Source: Priestia taiwanensis (lineage in GTDB: Bacteria > Bacillota > Bacilli > Bacillales > Bacillaceae_G). From it: a DNA stretch of 64,000 nt. Each line of letters begins with the position of its first letter. Position 1 is the first letter of the stretch. Positions 1 to 8,645 of this stretch are shown piece by piece. The stretch lies in contig NZ_BMFK01000004.1 of the NCBI RefSeq assembly GCF_014638355.1, forward strand, positions 62,001 through 126,000, written 5' to 3'. A program made the translations under genes and the position numbers. Under the pieces are notes generated by a model. That model did not search any database and was not told the DNA's origin. It worked only from the letters and a program-made list of their open reading frames with translations.

Positions 1-278
1 ACTAATACGTTTTTGTTGTCCTCTAAGTTAATAACTTTTTTCACATCGTCACTTAACTCATCTAATGAGCGAACTGGCTCACTTACAACCGCAACAGGAC
101 CTTTTCCGAAGAAGTCCCATTTATCGATTTTTGTTTTGTCAGGTGTTGGCATCGCTACTTCAGCAGCCTTCGCAAGGGCTTGTAAGCGAAGCTCAGCCAT
201 CCAAGCTGACTCATTACGTTCTACTGAAAGCTTACGAACGTATTCTTGATCAAATGGTAATGTTGTACCGATTGTCAT
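1..278 (-). CDS. sufD: SufD, Fe-S cluster assembly scaffold subunit (5' part only)
   Basis: The minus-strand frame begins with ATG at 276-278 behind a GGAGG-type SD and stays open to the window edge, giving about 92 residues that start MTIGTTLPFDQEYVRKLS. SufD pairs with SufB and SufC in the SUF scaffold that builds Fe-S clusters in the cytosol. Identity rests on its place directly behind sufC, 20 nt away, as in the sufCDSUB order of Bacillus, and on the N-terminal residues, including the W-D-F-F-G stretch. The C-terminal part lies outside the window, so catalytic or interface residues cannot be checked. Confidence 0.85.
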   Translation of the reverse strand, partial: MTIGTTLPFDQEYVRKLSVERNESAWMAELRLQALAKAAEVAMPTPDKTKIDKWDFFGKGPVAVVSEPVRSLDELSDDVKKVINLEDNKNVL

Positions 279-298
279 CCTTACTCCTCCTATTCCGC

Positions 299-1078
299 TT
301 ACGCTTCAACTGCTTCGTCTTCGATACCAAGCTCTTTCTTAATCCAGTCATATCCTTCTGCTTCTAGGCGTTGTGCTAATTCTGGACCACCAGATTTCAC
401 GATACGTCCGTTCATCATTACGTGAACGAAGTCAGGAGTGATATAGTTTAATAAGCGTTGGTAGTGAGTGATCATTAAGCAACCGAACTCACTGCCGCGC
501 ATTTCATTGATACCTTTAGAAACGATTTTTAATGCGTCGATGTCTAGACCAGAATCGATTTCATCTAAGATCGCTAATTTTGGTTGTAACATCATTAATT
601 GAAGGATTTCATTACGCTTCTTTTCTCCACCAGAGAAACCTTCATTTAAGTAACGTTGTGCCATTTCTGGATCCATATCTAAGAATTCCATATTCTTATC
701 TAACGTACGGATGAATTTCATTAATGAAATTTCATCGCCTTCTTCACGACGTGCATTAATAGCCGAACGTAAGAAGTCTGCGTTTGTAACACCAGCAATT
801 TCGCTTGGGTATTGCATTGCTAAGAACAGACCAGCTTGAGCGCGCTCATCTACTTCCATTTCTAATACATCTTCACCATCTAACGTAATTGAACCGCTAG
901 TTACCTCATATTTTGGGTGACCCATAATTGCTGAAGAAAGTGTAGATTTACCTGTACCATTTGGCCCCATGATTGCATGGATTTCTCCACCTTTTACTTC
1001 AAGGTTAACACCTTTTAAAATTTCTTTGTCCTCGATGGATACGTGTAAGTCCTTAATTGTTAAAGTAGAACCTGACAT
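299..1078 (-). CDS. sufC: SufC, Fe-S cluster assembly ATPase
   Basis: Cytosolic ABC-type ATPase (about 259 aa) that binds SufB/SufD and drives Fe-S cluster assembly on the scaffold. Visible motifs are Walker A GPNGTGKST near residue 38, the SufC-type signature FSGGEKKR near 150, Walker B LAILDEID and the switch histidine in MITHYQR. There are no membrane segments, as expected for this soluble ABC ATPase. Two ATG codons are adjacent. The second (1076-1078, MSGSTLTI) is chosen because it lies 7 nt from GGAGG; the first would leave only 4 nt. It is the first gene of the operon, with sufD following. Confidence 0.95.
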   Translation of the reverse strand: MSGSTLTIKDLHVSIEDKEILKGVNLEVKGGEIHAIMGPNGTGKSTLSSAIMGHPKYEVTSGSITLDGEDVLEMEVDERAQAGLFLAMQYPSEIAGVTNADFLRSAINARREEGDEISLMKFIRTLDKNMEFLDMDPEMAQRYLNEGFSGGEKKRNEILQLMMLQPKLAILDEIDSGLDIDALKIVSKGINEMRGSEFGCLMITHYQRLLNYITPDFVHVMMNGRIVKSGGPELAQRLEAEGYDWIKKELGIEDEAVEA

Positions 1079-1162
1079 CATAATACCTCCAATATATCTA
1101 GAATGTAATTTTTTTTACTTAATAATTATTACAATATTAATTCTCATTTTATTCTCATTCTA

Positions 1163-1191
1163 ATCTTAATACAAATATAAAGTCTTCGCAA
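1163..1191 (-). promoter_or_regulatory. Sigma-A-type promoter of the suf operon, followed by a direct repeat
   Basis: On the minus strand TTGCGA (1186-1191) and TAAGAT (1163-1168) are separated by exactly 17 bp, about 85 bp before sufC. Just downstream of the -10 box the octamer ATGAGAAT occurs twice with an 11-bp period (1140-1147 and 1151-1158). That spacing is one helical turn, which suggests a protein-binding site, but the binding factor is unknown. The rest of the 1082-1364 gap holds no gene. Confidence 0.6.
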
Positions 1192-1364
1192 CTTCACAGT
1201 TTTGTTAAAATTATACGGTCGGGAGAACAATATGTAATACGTATAGCATAGTTATCCATTATAACCAACTTTCAAGAAAATAGCATTATAATAGTGTATA
1301 TGTTCCCAAAGAAGAACGTGTGCTTTTTCATAAAAAACTACTTTCTTCCTTATTAATAGAAAAA

Positions 1365-1399
1365 AAGAACCTTCCAAAAAACTATTTCGGAAGATTCTT
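1365..1399 (-). terminator. Intrinsic terminator of the TcaA-like gene
   Basis: Read on the minus strand, AAGAATCTTCC and GGAAGGTTCTT form an 11-bp stem (two G-U pairs allowed) followed by a T-tract. It lies 9 nt beyond the stop codon at 1408. Confidence 0.8.
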
Positions 1400-1407
1400 C
1401 ATATCCT

Positions 1408-2742
1408 CTATTTTATTTCCTTGTTCTCTACCAACGAATGTAAACCAATTCGATTGTTTTCTGTAACTGTAACCAAATAAACGTTGTTAAACTTCTTCAA
1501 TACAGGTTCGCTATCTGGTTTTATAATGTTAAATTCTTCGTACGTGTATAACTTATATTGCGTCTCATTCACACGTTCTGTTTTTTCCAGCTTCGCTGTT
1601 ACTAGCTCTTCTTTAATTTTCCGATCATATAACGACTTCATATAATCTTTATCTTGTTTATAGGCAGGCCCACTCTCGTCATAATCAGGCTCCACATAAG
1701 AGAAAATTCCTGAGTTAATTGCACTTATCGCTGCTTCTAAATGATCTGTAATAAATCTCTCTAAGTCGTCCTCAGATACTTCTTTCTTAAATTCTAACTT
1801 GTACCGAGTATTTTTCTTAACCTTTACTTTCTCTGTCTGAACTTTTCCGAAAGGGAATTCTTTTTCTAAGTGAATTTCTACACTACCATCATTCGGTATA
1901 GGACCTAATTCCATGGCGCCGTCCTCTAATTTCCCTTTTTCCTCGCCATTTACATACAGTATCCCATCATCTACGTTCGATTGTACCGTAATATAGTGCC
2001 CCTTTAATTGTAAATCGACCTTCCTTGGTGTATCTGAATAATTCATTAAGACTACTTCTTTTTCCGTATCTAATGTCACTAAGTCGTCCTTAAACGCCGC
2101 TTTAAATTGATACACACCTGGCAAGAAAGGACCTAACTCTTTCGAGAACTCACTTTCATCAGATGTAGCTATTTCCTGCTCTCCGTTATAAACAACCGTT
2201 CCTTTTCCATTTGTTGTAACTTCTACATAATACGGTTTCAATTTAAATACATACTTATCAAAAATCCCGAATTTTTTCCCATCTTTCACTAACTCAATTT
2301 CTTCGCTTAATCCAAGATTCTCTCCGTTAGTATGATAGACAAATGTTTGTTGTAATCCATTTAAGTACGAAGGGTTTTCTTTAATATAAGATAGAAGAGG
2401 CTGTATCCCGTCTTCATCAATCTTCAAGTTAGGATCCTCAGTCATTGCTAAGTCCACGATTGTTTCGGTATCTTCTTCCTGAATCGCTGTCATAAAGCGC
2501 TCCATCACCTTCTCTTGGCTGTAATAGCTAGAACCTAACATGTATAAGCCACCGAATAAAATAGCAACCCCTAATCCAATTCCAAGTACTATTTTGTTCT
2601 TTTTTGATAATGGCTGTCTCTGTACTTTTTCCGTTGTAAGAATTTCACTTTCTTTCTGTGTTGTTTCTATTTTTGTACCACATTCCTGACAAAACTGAAC
2701 ATCTTCTGTCATCTTATTTCCACATTCTTGACAAAAACTCAT
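1408..2742 (-). CDS. Zinc-ribbon membrane protein of the TcaA/YvbJ type
   Basis: This 444-aa protein opens with two CxxC pairs (CQECG near residues 5-8 and again near 18-21), a typical double zinc-ribbon. A basic linker and one membrane segment (about residues 50-70, VLGIGLGVAILFGGLYML) follow. The large C-terminal part is expected to lie outside the cell and reads as tandem beta-rich domains. That layout matches Staphylococcus TcaA and B. subtilis YvbJ, which are linked to cell-wall antibiotic response, but the biochemical role is unknown. The ATG has a GGGGGCG-type SD. It has its own terminator and is transcribed apart from suf. Confidence 0.7.
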   Translation of the reverse strand: MSFCQECGNKMTEDVQFCQECGTKIETTQKESEILTTEKVQRQPLSKKNKIVLGIGLGVAILFGGLYMLGSSYYSQEKVMERFMTAIQEEDTETIVDLAMTEDPNLKIDEDGIQPLLSYIKENPSYLNGLQQTFVYHTNGENLGLSEEIELVKDGKKFGIFDKYVFKLKPYYVEVTTNGKGTVVYNGEQEIATSDESEFSKELGPFLPGVYQFKAAFKDDLVTLDTEKEVVLMNYSDTPRKVDLQLKGHYITVQSNVDDGILYVNGEEKGKLEDGAMELGPIPNDGSVEIHLEKEFPFGKVQTEKVKVKKNTRYKLEFKKEVSEDDLERFITDHLEAAISAINSGIFSYVEPDYDESGPAYKQDKDYMKSLYDRKIKEELVTAKLEKTERVNETQYKLYTYEEFNIIKPDSEPVLKKFNNVYLVTVTENNRIGLHSLVENKEIK

Positions 2743-2780
2743 GCTGCGCCCCCTATGCCATTCTTTATTCTACATGAAGA

Positions 2781-2814
2781 AGAACTAGATTCATGTTGCT
2801 ATGACTCTAGTTCT
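2781..2814 (-). terminator. Weak hairpin downstream of the interrupted zinc-ribbon gene
   Basis: AGAACTAGA and TCTAGTTCT form a perfect 9-bp stem with a 16-nt loop, between the stop at 2865 and the next gene. The T-run on the minus strand is broken (TCTTCTTCATG), so termination would be weak. Confidence 0.4.
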
Positions 2815-2864
2815 TTCCTTCCCCTGTACTAACAGGACATACTATTTACTCTATTAAACAATCA

Positions 2865-3653
2865 CTAAAATACCTTAATACTTCTTGCAATAGATTCTAT
2901 ATATGAAGCTAATATAATCCAGTACACAATAACGACCGCTATATTGGCGATTAAAACAGTATATAGCGGATCCAGTCCACCACGATATAGACGAATAAGT
3001 GCTAATGTAAAACTCATACTAATTGCTAACATTCCAAGAATAAGGAAAATTGTTGTTAACACAGCTGTTAAGAAACTTAAGACAAATGCAACTGCTAACA
3101 TAGCAACGACAGGAGTTGCTATTGTTCCCCAAATCGCCAATGTTTCTAAAAATGTATGTTGTGTCTTCATTAGTTTCCCACAAAGGAAGATGATTCCAGC
3201 AATAATAGCGAATAAGATTAATAGCATTAAAAATAGTTTAAATGATACTCCAATTGGTGATGGTCCTACATTTCTTGGCATTCCAAAGCCAAACTCACTC
3301 ACCGATGAACGAAGACCGCTCATCAAACGATAAAATAATGCTGAAAAGAAGAAAGAAATTAAAATTAAACTAATGATACCATTGTTAACTTATAGTGCTT
3401 TATTTTGTAGGAAGCGTTGCGGAGAAATCATTACCTCTTTACAAAATTCAACATAATTTCCTGCAAGTTTTTTTGCTTTCTCTACTTGAATGTTTTGTTC
3501 ATGTTGCACCGCTGATACTTCACGCTCTACATTCACTTGTTGCTCTACTGAAGATGGTGAAGCTCCTGTGTTACTTTCCTGAAGTTTTGCACCACATTTC
3601 CCGCAAAACTTCGCATTTTCGGTATTAACCGATTGACAAGAAGGACAATTCAT
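2865..3653 (-). pseudogene. Zinc-ribbon / multi-pass membrane protein interrupted by one in-frame stop codon
   Basis: The minus-strand frame starting at ATG 3651-3653 (MNCPSCQSVNTENAKFCGKC) carries a double CxxC zinc-ribbon and a helical linker, then hits TAA at 3390-3392. The same frame continues without any shift (VNNGIISLILISFFFSALFY...) into a hydrophobic region with about five membrane helices ending at 2865. Together they make about 262 codons, the layout of the zinc-ribbon plus YIP1/DUF6574-like family. The two halves are otherwise intact, so a single substitution is the likely cause. A shorter membrane protein could still start at the ATG at 3324-3326. A start at 3683 is open but has a poorer SD. 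Confidence 0.75.
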
Positions 3654-3756
3654 ACCTTCTAACACCCCTTTCTTTATACACAAATGTATTTATTACTATA
3701 TTTATGTAAAATTAACCATATTAAAATTATATCGAAGTAATAATTTTAAATAAAAA

Positions 3757-3789
3757 AAGCTAGTGTAGTATAACGTACTATACTAGCTT
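3757..3789 (-). terminator. Terminator of the metNIQ operon
   Basis: AAGCTAGTGTAGTA and TACTATACTAGCTT pair around a short loop, and on the minus strand the stem is followed by seven T residues. It sits 21 nt after the metQ stop. Confidence 0.85.
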
Positions 3790-3809
3790 CTTCGATTCTC
3801 ATTAGTAGC

Positions 3810-4637
3810 TTAGTTCTTGACTGGGACTACAGAACCTTTATATTCTTCATTAATGAAGTCTTGAATTTCTTTTGAACGTAATACTTCTAATAATGTTTTA
3901 ATTTCTGCTTTTTCTTTATCGCCTTCACGTACCGCAATAATGTTTACGTAAGGTGAATTTGATTCCTCTAATGCAATTGCGTCTTTCGTCGGAGTAATAC
4001 CATTATCAATCGCAAAGTTAGAGTTAATTAATACTGCATCACCTTCATTATTTTCAAATGCTTTCGGTAAGAAACTCGCTTCATAATCTGTCGCAAACTT
4101 TAAATTCTTTTTGTTTTCAACAATGTGCTTTTGCTCTGCTTTCGTTTTATCTACACCAGCTTCTAATTTAATAAGGCCTGCCTTTTCTAATAATGAAAGC
4201 ATACGACCATGGTCCGCTACTGAACTGCTCATTAAAATCGTTGCACCTTCTGGAAGTTCTTCTAATGTTTTGTATTTCTTTGAATAGACCCCGATTGGTT
4301 CAATGTGTACGCCTCCAGCATTTTCAAACTTATAGCCATGCTCCGCCATCTGCTTATTTAAATACGGGATGTGCTGGAAGAAGTTCGCATCAATTTCTTT
4401 ATCCGCTAACGCTTTATTTGGTAATACATAATCTTGGAACTCTGTAATTTCTAACTCAATCCCTTTTTCTTTTAAAGCTGGTTTTGCTTTTTCAAGAATA
4501 GCGGCATGTGGCACAGAAGATGCACCGATTTTGATTGTTTTTGTTTCCTTTGTCGCTGCGTCTTCTTTCTTTTGTCCGCAAGCTGCTAATGATAATGCAA
4601 GTATGGCTGTTAACACGATAAAAATAATTTTTTTCAT
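3810..4637 (-). CDS. metQ: Methionine ABC transporter substrate-binding lipoprotein MetQ
   Basis: 275-aa lipoprotein of the NlpA/MetQ family that captures methionine outside the membrane and hands it to MetI/MetN. The N-terminus has a signal peptide and lipobox (ALSLAACGQ, lipidated Cys near residue 20). The mature part begins with IKIGASSVPHAAIL, typical of MetQ, and ends with EEYKGSVVPV. It is the last gene of metN-metI-metQ (B. subtilis metNPQ, formerly yusCBA), 17 nt after metI. Control comes from the SAM riboswitch upstream of metN. Confidence 0.93.
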   Translation of the reverse strand: MKKIIFIVLTAILALSLAACGQKKEDAATKETKTIKIGASSVPHAAILEKAKPALKEKGIELEITEFQDYVLPNKALADKEIDANFFQHIPYLNKQMAEHGYKFENAGGVHIEPIGVYSKKYKTLEELPEGATILMSSSVADHGRMLSLLEKAGLIKLEAGVDKTKAEQKHIVENKKNLKFATDYEASFLPKAFENNEGDAVLINSNFAIDNGITPTKDAIALEESNSPYVNIIAVREGDKEKAEIKTLLEVLRSKEIQDFINEEYKGSVVPVKN

Positions 4638-4654
4638 TTTATTTTCCCCCTTAA

Positions 4655-5320
4655 TTATCGTTTGTCTATCTTTTTCGTAGCATAATCTCCTACGAATTGT
4701 ATGATGAACACAATTATCAAAATAATAATTGTTGCTACTAACGTGACATCTTCACGGCTGCGTTGGAAACCTTGTAAGAATGCTAAGTTTCCTAATCCTC
4801 CAGCACCAATGATTCCAGCCATTGCAGTGAAGCCAACTAATGCAATCGCCGTTACCGTAATGCCAGAAATTAATGCTGGCAATGACTCTGGGAGAAGTAC
4901 TTTCCACACAATCGTGCTTGTTCTCGCCCCCATTGCTTTTGCTGCTTCAATAACTCCTTTATCAATTTCCTTTAATGCCAGCTCTACAATACGCCCATAG
5001 AACGGAGCTGCTCCGAGGATTAACGCTGGTAGTGCCGCATTTGCACCAATAATTGTACCTACCAGTGCTTTCGTAAATGGTATTAATAAAATAACGAGAA
5101 TGATAAACGGAATCGACCGGAATACGTTAACAAATATACTGACAATCGCATGAATAACTTTGTTCTCCCAAACGTTCTCCTTCGATGTTAAAAATAATAA
5201 AAGACCTAATGCTGTTCCTAATATGAATGTCGCAACCGTCGCAATTGTTGTCATATAGACAGTTTGCTCGGTTGCCTCCCACATTTTACTCCAATCTACA
5301 TTTGGAAATAAGCTACTCAT
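4655..5320 (-). CDS. metI: Methionine ABC transporter permease MetI
   Basis: 221-aa inner-membrane permease (metP in B. subtilis) with about five membrane helices. The cytoplasmic coupling loop with the EAA motif is visible (E-A-A-K-A-M-G-A, residues about 134-141), which docks on MetN. The start ATG at 5318-5320 lies inside the last codons of metN (8-nt overlap) with SD AGAGGTGA, indicating translational coupling. Length and the GAGGLGNLA stretch fit the MetI family. Confidence 0.93.
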   Translation of the reverse strand: MSSLFPNVDWSKMWEATEQTVYMTTIATVATFILGTALGLLLFLTSKENVWENKVIHAIVSIFVNVFRSIPFIILVILLIPFTKALVGTIIGANAALPALILGAAPFYGRIVELALKEIDKGVIEAAKAMGARTSTIVWKVLLPESLPALISGITVTAIALVGFTAMAGIIGAGGLGNLAFLQGFQRSREDVTLVATIIILIIVFIIQFVGDYATKKIDKR

Positions 5321-6338
5321 TTGTTATCACCTCTAGTTCTACTTCTTGATTTCGAATATAGGTCGTTGCCTTTTCTATTTCTGCTTGTGCACCAACTAGG
5401 TGAATAACAAGTGTTCCATATGCGCCTTGCGCTGTTGGTGAGATTTTCCCTTGAAGAATACTTACATCTACTTGGAAATGTCGAATCAAATGCGTTACAA
5501 GTGGTTGCTCCGCTTTTTCGCCAACAAACGTTAGCTTCACAATACACCCGCCTGGATACTTTTTCGCAAATTGTTCAAGCGACTCTTCTGTTCCTTCTTC
5601 TCCAGTTAACTGTTGAACGAATCGCTTTGTTATATCTTGTTTCGGATGACGAAATACATTTAATACATTGCCTAACTCAACAATTTTCCCTTTCTCCATA
5701 ACTGCCACTCGATGACAAATCTTTTGAATAACATGCATCTCATGCGTAATTAAGACAATTGTTAACCCTAAGCTCTTGTTAATCGTTAACAGTAACTCCA
5801 AAATAGAATCTGTTGTTTCTGGGTCTAACGCTGATGTCGCCTCATCACAAAGCAACACTTTCGGATTATTTGCTAATGCTCGTGCAATTCCAACACGTTG
5901 TTTCTGTCCACCACTCAACTCAGATGGATACGCATCTTCTCTTCCTTCTAAGCCAACTAACTTCACTAGTTCATCTACTCGTTTCAGACGTTCTTCTTTG
6001 CTAACACCGGCAATCTCTAGCGGGAATGCAATATTCTCTCGAACTGTACGTGACCAAAGTAAATTAAAATGTTGAAAGATCATCCCAATCTCTTGTCTAG
6101 CTAGGCGAAGTTCTTTCCCTCTAATAGAAGAAATAACTCTTCCTGCAATCGTCACTGTTCCAGATGTTGGCTTTTCTAATTGGTTCAATAATCGAATAAG
6201 TGAACTTTTCCCTGCACCGCTATAACCAATTACACCAAATATCTCTCCTTGTTGAATTTCTACATTTACATCATCTACCGCAACGATATTTCCTTGTTTT
6301 GCTTTATATAACTTTTTCACATGTTCTAATTTAATCAT
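5313..6338 (-). CDS. metN: Methionine ABC transporter ATPase MetN
   Basis: 341-aa cytoplasmic ATPase energising methionine uptake. Walker A is GYSGAGKSS (about 38-46), the signature is LSGGQKQR (about 140-147), Walker B is VLLCDEATSALDP and the H-loop histidine is in LITHEMH. The C-terminal 75 or so residues form the NIL domain, which in E. coli MetN binds methionine and inhibits transport when the cell is replete. It is the first gene of the operon, behind the SAM riboswitch. Confidence 0.95.
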   Translation of the reverse strand: MIKLEHVKKLYKAKQGNIVAVDDVNVEIQQGEIFGVIGYSGAGKSSLIRLLNQLEKPTSGTVTIAGRVISSIRGKELRLARQEIGMIFQHFNLLWSRTVRENIAFPLEIAGVSKEERLKRVDELVKLVGLEGREDAYPSELSGGQKQRVGIARALANNPKVLLCDEATSALDPETTDSILELLLTINKSLGLTIVLITHEMHVIQKICHRVAVMEKGKIVELGNVLNVFRHPKQDITKRFVQQLTGEEGTEESLEQFAKKYPGGCIVKLTFVGEKAEQPLVTHLIRHFQVDVSILQGKISPTAQGAYGTLVIHLVGAQAEIEKATTYIRNQEVELEVITNE

Positions 6339-6379
6339 GGTATCTCACCTGCTTCTCTTTGATATCTCCCACTAAAACA

Positions 6380-6415
6380 AAAAGACCTTCCTACTCATGA
6401 GTAGGAAGGTCTTTT
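6380..6415 (-). terminator. Riboswitch-controlled terminator upstream of metN
   Basis: A perfect inverted repeat (arm AAAAGACCTTCCTACTCA, mirrored) is followed on the minus strand by TTTTTGTTTT. It sits between the SAM aptamer and metN and is the expression platform: SAM bound, the terminator forms. Confidence 0.9.
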
Positions 6416-6440
6416 CTATCGCACATATATAATAGAAAAA

Positions 6441-6560
6441 TCCTTACCTCTCATCTCTCAAAGCATACGCTTTGCAGGAATTGGCACCATTTCAACTTCT
6501 GTTGACGGTTGCCGGGCTTCACAGGGCACAGTCCCTCCACCACTCTTGATAAGAGTATCG
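6441..6560 (-). promoter_or_regulatory. SAM-I (S-box) riboswitch
   Basis: On the minus strand the leader reads CTTATCAAGAGTGGTGGAG, GGGACTGTGCCCTGTGAAGC, CCGGCAACC and further on GGTGCCAATTCC and GAGAGATGAGAGG. These are the conserved S-box segments: kink-turn, P2 and the J3/4 region with GCAACC. It represses metNIQ when S-adenosylmethionine is abundant. Confidence 0.95.
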
Positions 6561-6654
6561 TAATATTGTTTATGTTTTAAGTTTTCTAATAATTTGTTAT
6601 AAGTGTGATTTTATCAGTACACAAAAAAGAAGTCAATTACTTTTTCTAAAAATA

Positions 6655-7011
6655 TTATTTTTTTAGAAAATTGTTTTCGAATGGCTTTGTTAAATGAATA
6701 ATTGCTTCTAATAATAAAAGATGACGATAACTACCTGTAAATGTGACCTTATTCATTTTTAATAACGTCCGCATTTTCAATGAACTTCCGAGCATTTCAA
6801 TTACTTCATCCACAATTCCATGAATGACAACATGAGGCAAGACGCCTTCTTTCTCTCGTATATGAATATCCCCTTCTGCAACATGTACCGTGTACGATTC
6901 ATGTTCTGCGGAAACCTGTACAATCACATCTTGATTTACTAATAGTGGTTGTAAATGAGCACTTTGATGTACCCGATCGATAAGCATAGACAACGCATTC
7001 TTTAACATCAT
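6655..7011 (-). CDS. yusD: SCP2-like sterol-carrier fold protein, YusD type
   Basis: About 118-aa soluble protein whose middle (VIVQVSAEHESYTVHV, then LPHVVIHGIVDEVIEMLGS) resembles the SCP2 sterol-carrier fold, which binds lipid-like ligands in a hydrophobic tunnel. Its ligand is unknown. The gene sits between metNIQ and yusE-yusF as in B. subtilis. The frame is open to 7080, but an in-frame ATG pair at about 7009-7011 follows AGAGGCGAGTGAGG and is the likely start. The longer form would add a very basic 23-residue tail. Confidence 0.6.
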   Translation of the reverse strand: MMLKNALSMLIDRVHQSAHLQPLLVNQDVIVQVSAEHESYTVHVAEGDIHIREKEGVLPHVVIHGIVDEVIEMLGSSLKMRTLLKMNKVTFTGSYRHLLLLEAIIHLTKPFENNFLKK

Positions 7012-7117
7012 CCTCACTCGCCTCTTTTCCATTCTCTTTCTTCTATAATTTCCATGAAAAAAAGGCGAATCCTTTGTCATTCACTCGACATTTACAGACA
7101 GATTTATGTACAAATAG

Positions 7118-7648
7118 CTAAGAAACGCTATATTTTTCTCTTTTATGTAAGTATATGTATTTCATAATTTGTCTCACATTGTTCTCATTCTTACCCCAAT
7201 CTTCTATCGTCTTCGACCAAGACGGCTTGCTAGTTAGGATGACATGAGTACGATGCTCATCGATTGATTGTAATGTATACGTGATAATCTCACCAAAAGA
7301 CTCCATGGAATTAGCGCTTTTCACCTCTATGATCCCTTGCTGTTCATCACTATTTAACATTTCGTGTTTCCCTATAACTTGTACAGATTGAAGACATTGT
7401 ATAAACGCTTCTATGTAAGGTAATTCTATCGTTATGCTTTCAGATGCAACGATTTTCTCCCCAGGTTTCTTCCCCATAGCCTTGTACATCGCTATCGCAA
7501 ATAACGTCATAAACAGCCCAAATAATCCTCCACTCATCACAGCATGAATTCCTACATCAACAATTGATTTCTCTCCTATATTAAAAAAGAACTGAAAAAT
7601 CATACATAAACTAGACGTACCTGCGAAAATTTTCACATATGTTTTCAA
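7118..7648 (-). CDS. Membrane protein of unknown function
   Basis: 176 aa with two predicted membrane helices in the first 65 residues (AGTSSLCMIFQFFFNI and GGLFGLFMTLFAIAMYKAM). A soluble C-terminal domain of about 110 residues follows, rich in beta-type pattern and ending in a basic tail. I do not recognise the family. The start is TTG at 7646-7648, with GGGGGGAG immediately upstream; a GTG four codons in is an alternative. It lies between yusD and yusE and is not part of the B. subtilis order, so it looks like a group-specific insertion. Confidence 0.6.
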   Translation of the reverse strand: MKTYVKIFAGTSSLCMIFQFFFNIGEKSIVDVGIHAVMSGGLFGLFMTLFAIAMYKAMGKKPGEKIVASESITIELPYIEAFIQCLQSVQVIGKHEMLNSDEQQGIIEVKSANSMESFGEIITYTLQSIDEHRTHVILTSKPSWSKTIEDWGKNENNVRQIMKYIYLHKREKYSVS

Positions 7649-7688
7649 TCTCCCCCCTTACATCCTTTATTCTCTGCAGCATCAAAAC

Positions 7689-7880
7689 TTAATTCTCTTG
7701 CTGCTTACGGAAAATCATGTAGTTACAAAATGCAATCATACTTATAGCCAATATGTTTATATAATTATCTTTTACCGCATTCACTAGTCCTTGCATCCAT
7801 ATATCGGCTAGTAGAGCACACACCCACAAAATCATCAAAAATCCCCATATACAGAGGATTATCTTTGTATATTTTTCCAT
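7689..7880 (-). CDS. Small two-helix membrane protein
   Basis: 63 aa starting MEKYTKIILCIW, with hydrophobic stretches at about 6-28 and 40-58 and a short basic C-terminal tail (FRKQQEN). The ATG at 7878-7880 follows GAGGTGCGGT. A longer reading to 7928 lacks an SD. No family is recognised. Its position suggests co-transcription with the preceding membrane protein. Confidence 0.5.
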   Translation of the reverse strand: MEKYTKIILCIWGFLMILWVCALLADIWMQGLVNAVKDNYINILAISMIAFCNYMIFRKQQEN

Positions 7881-7946
7881 ACCGCACCTCAACATACATA
7901 TTTTAACAAAACATATTAAATCGTACAAATCGACTTATTACACAAA

Positions 7947-7969
7947 AAAACACCTTACTCAGGTGTTTT
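7947..7969 (-). terminator. Terminator overlapping the yusE stop codon
   Basis: AAAACACCT and AGGTGTTTT pair with a 5-nt loop that contains the yusE TAA, and T residues follow on the minus strand. The last two sense codons of yusE are inside the stem. Confidence 0.75.
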
Positions 7970-8275
7970 CATGTACTGCTTACACGTCATATATACATGT
8001 TCAACTGAACGAAACGCGTATACTTTTTCAACCATTTTCCCACCTTGGAAGGCAACTAGGCATGGGACACTTTCAATTTCTAATGCATGTGCTATGGGCT
8101 CTACATAATTCACATTGCTCATGCCAATGCACAAGTCTGGAAGTAATTCCTCTACGACACGAAGCATCTTACTCGCCACTTGGCATGTACCACACATCGT
8201 TGTATAAAAATATACAAAAACAACTTCTTTCTGCTCTACTACATCTTGTACTTGTTGTAACGTCCATTCTTTCAT
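7955..8275 (-). CDS. yusE: Thioredoxin-like protein YusE
   Basis: 106-aa cytoplasmic thioredoxin-fold protein. The redox motif is CGTC at about residues 28-31 within FVYFYTTMCGTCQVA, and the cis-proline loop SVPC is at about 70-73. Compared with classical thioredoxin (CGPC) the motif has Thr at the third place, so redox potential will differ. The ATG at 8273-8275 follows AAGGAAG at about 10 nt, and a TTG directly before it is less likely. It lies 19 nt after yusF, as in B. subtilis. Confidence 0.8.
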   Translation of the reverse strand: MKEWTLQQVQDVVEQKEVVFVYFYTTMCGTCQVASKMLRVVEELLPDLCIGMSNVNYVEPIAHALEIESVPCLVAFQGGKMVEKVYAFRSVEHVYMTCKQYMKTPE

Positions 8276-8294
8276 CAATCGATTACTTCCTTCT

Positions 8295-8645
8295 CTATCT
8301 TAAATACTCCGTATACACATCAATATCTGCACCTAATAGTACACTTGCTAAATGTTGTTTCGGGGCAGTCGCAACTTCGCGATACGATTTATCAATATAC
8401 AGGTGCTCTGCTTGTGGAAACTCCTTTCGAAATTGCTTCCTCAATTTCTCTCCTGCTTCATCCGCATCCACTAAAACATAGACATCTTTATCATATAATG
8501 TATCGACTAATTCGTCTAATTTCGCCAAGCTGATCGTACCATTTGTACATAATATCTCAACAGGTTCTTTGATGAGCATCTCAATTTGTTTCTTATCTGA
8601 TCTTCCTTCAACAATGATTACTTTTTCCACTTCCATAATCCCCAT
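8295..8645 (-). CDS. yusF: Toprim-domain protein YusF
   Basis: About 116 aa built almost entirely of a Toprim domain. The N-terminal VIIVEGRSDKKQ holds the catalytic Glu, and VYVLVDADEAGEKLR carries the DxD metal-binding motif. Toprim domains act in primases, topoisomerases and RNase M5-like nucleases; here it stands alone and the substrate is unknown. Start choice among three close ATGs is uncertain, and MGIMEVEK at 8643-8645 has GGTGAT upstream. Synteny with yusE/gcvH supports the name. Confidence 0.8.
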   Translation of the reverse strand: MGIMEVEKVIIVEGRSDKKQIEMLIKEPVEILCTNGTISLAKLDELVDTLYDKDVYVLVDADEAGEKLRKQFRKEFPQAEHLYIDKSYREVATAPKQHLASVLLGADIDVYTEYLR

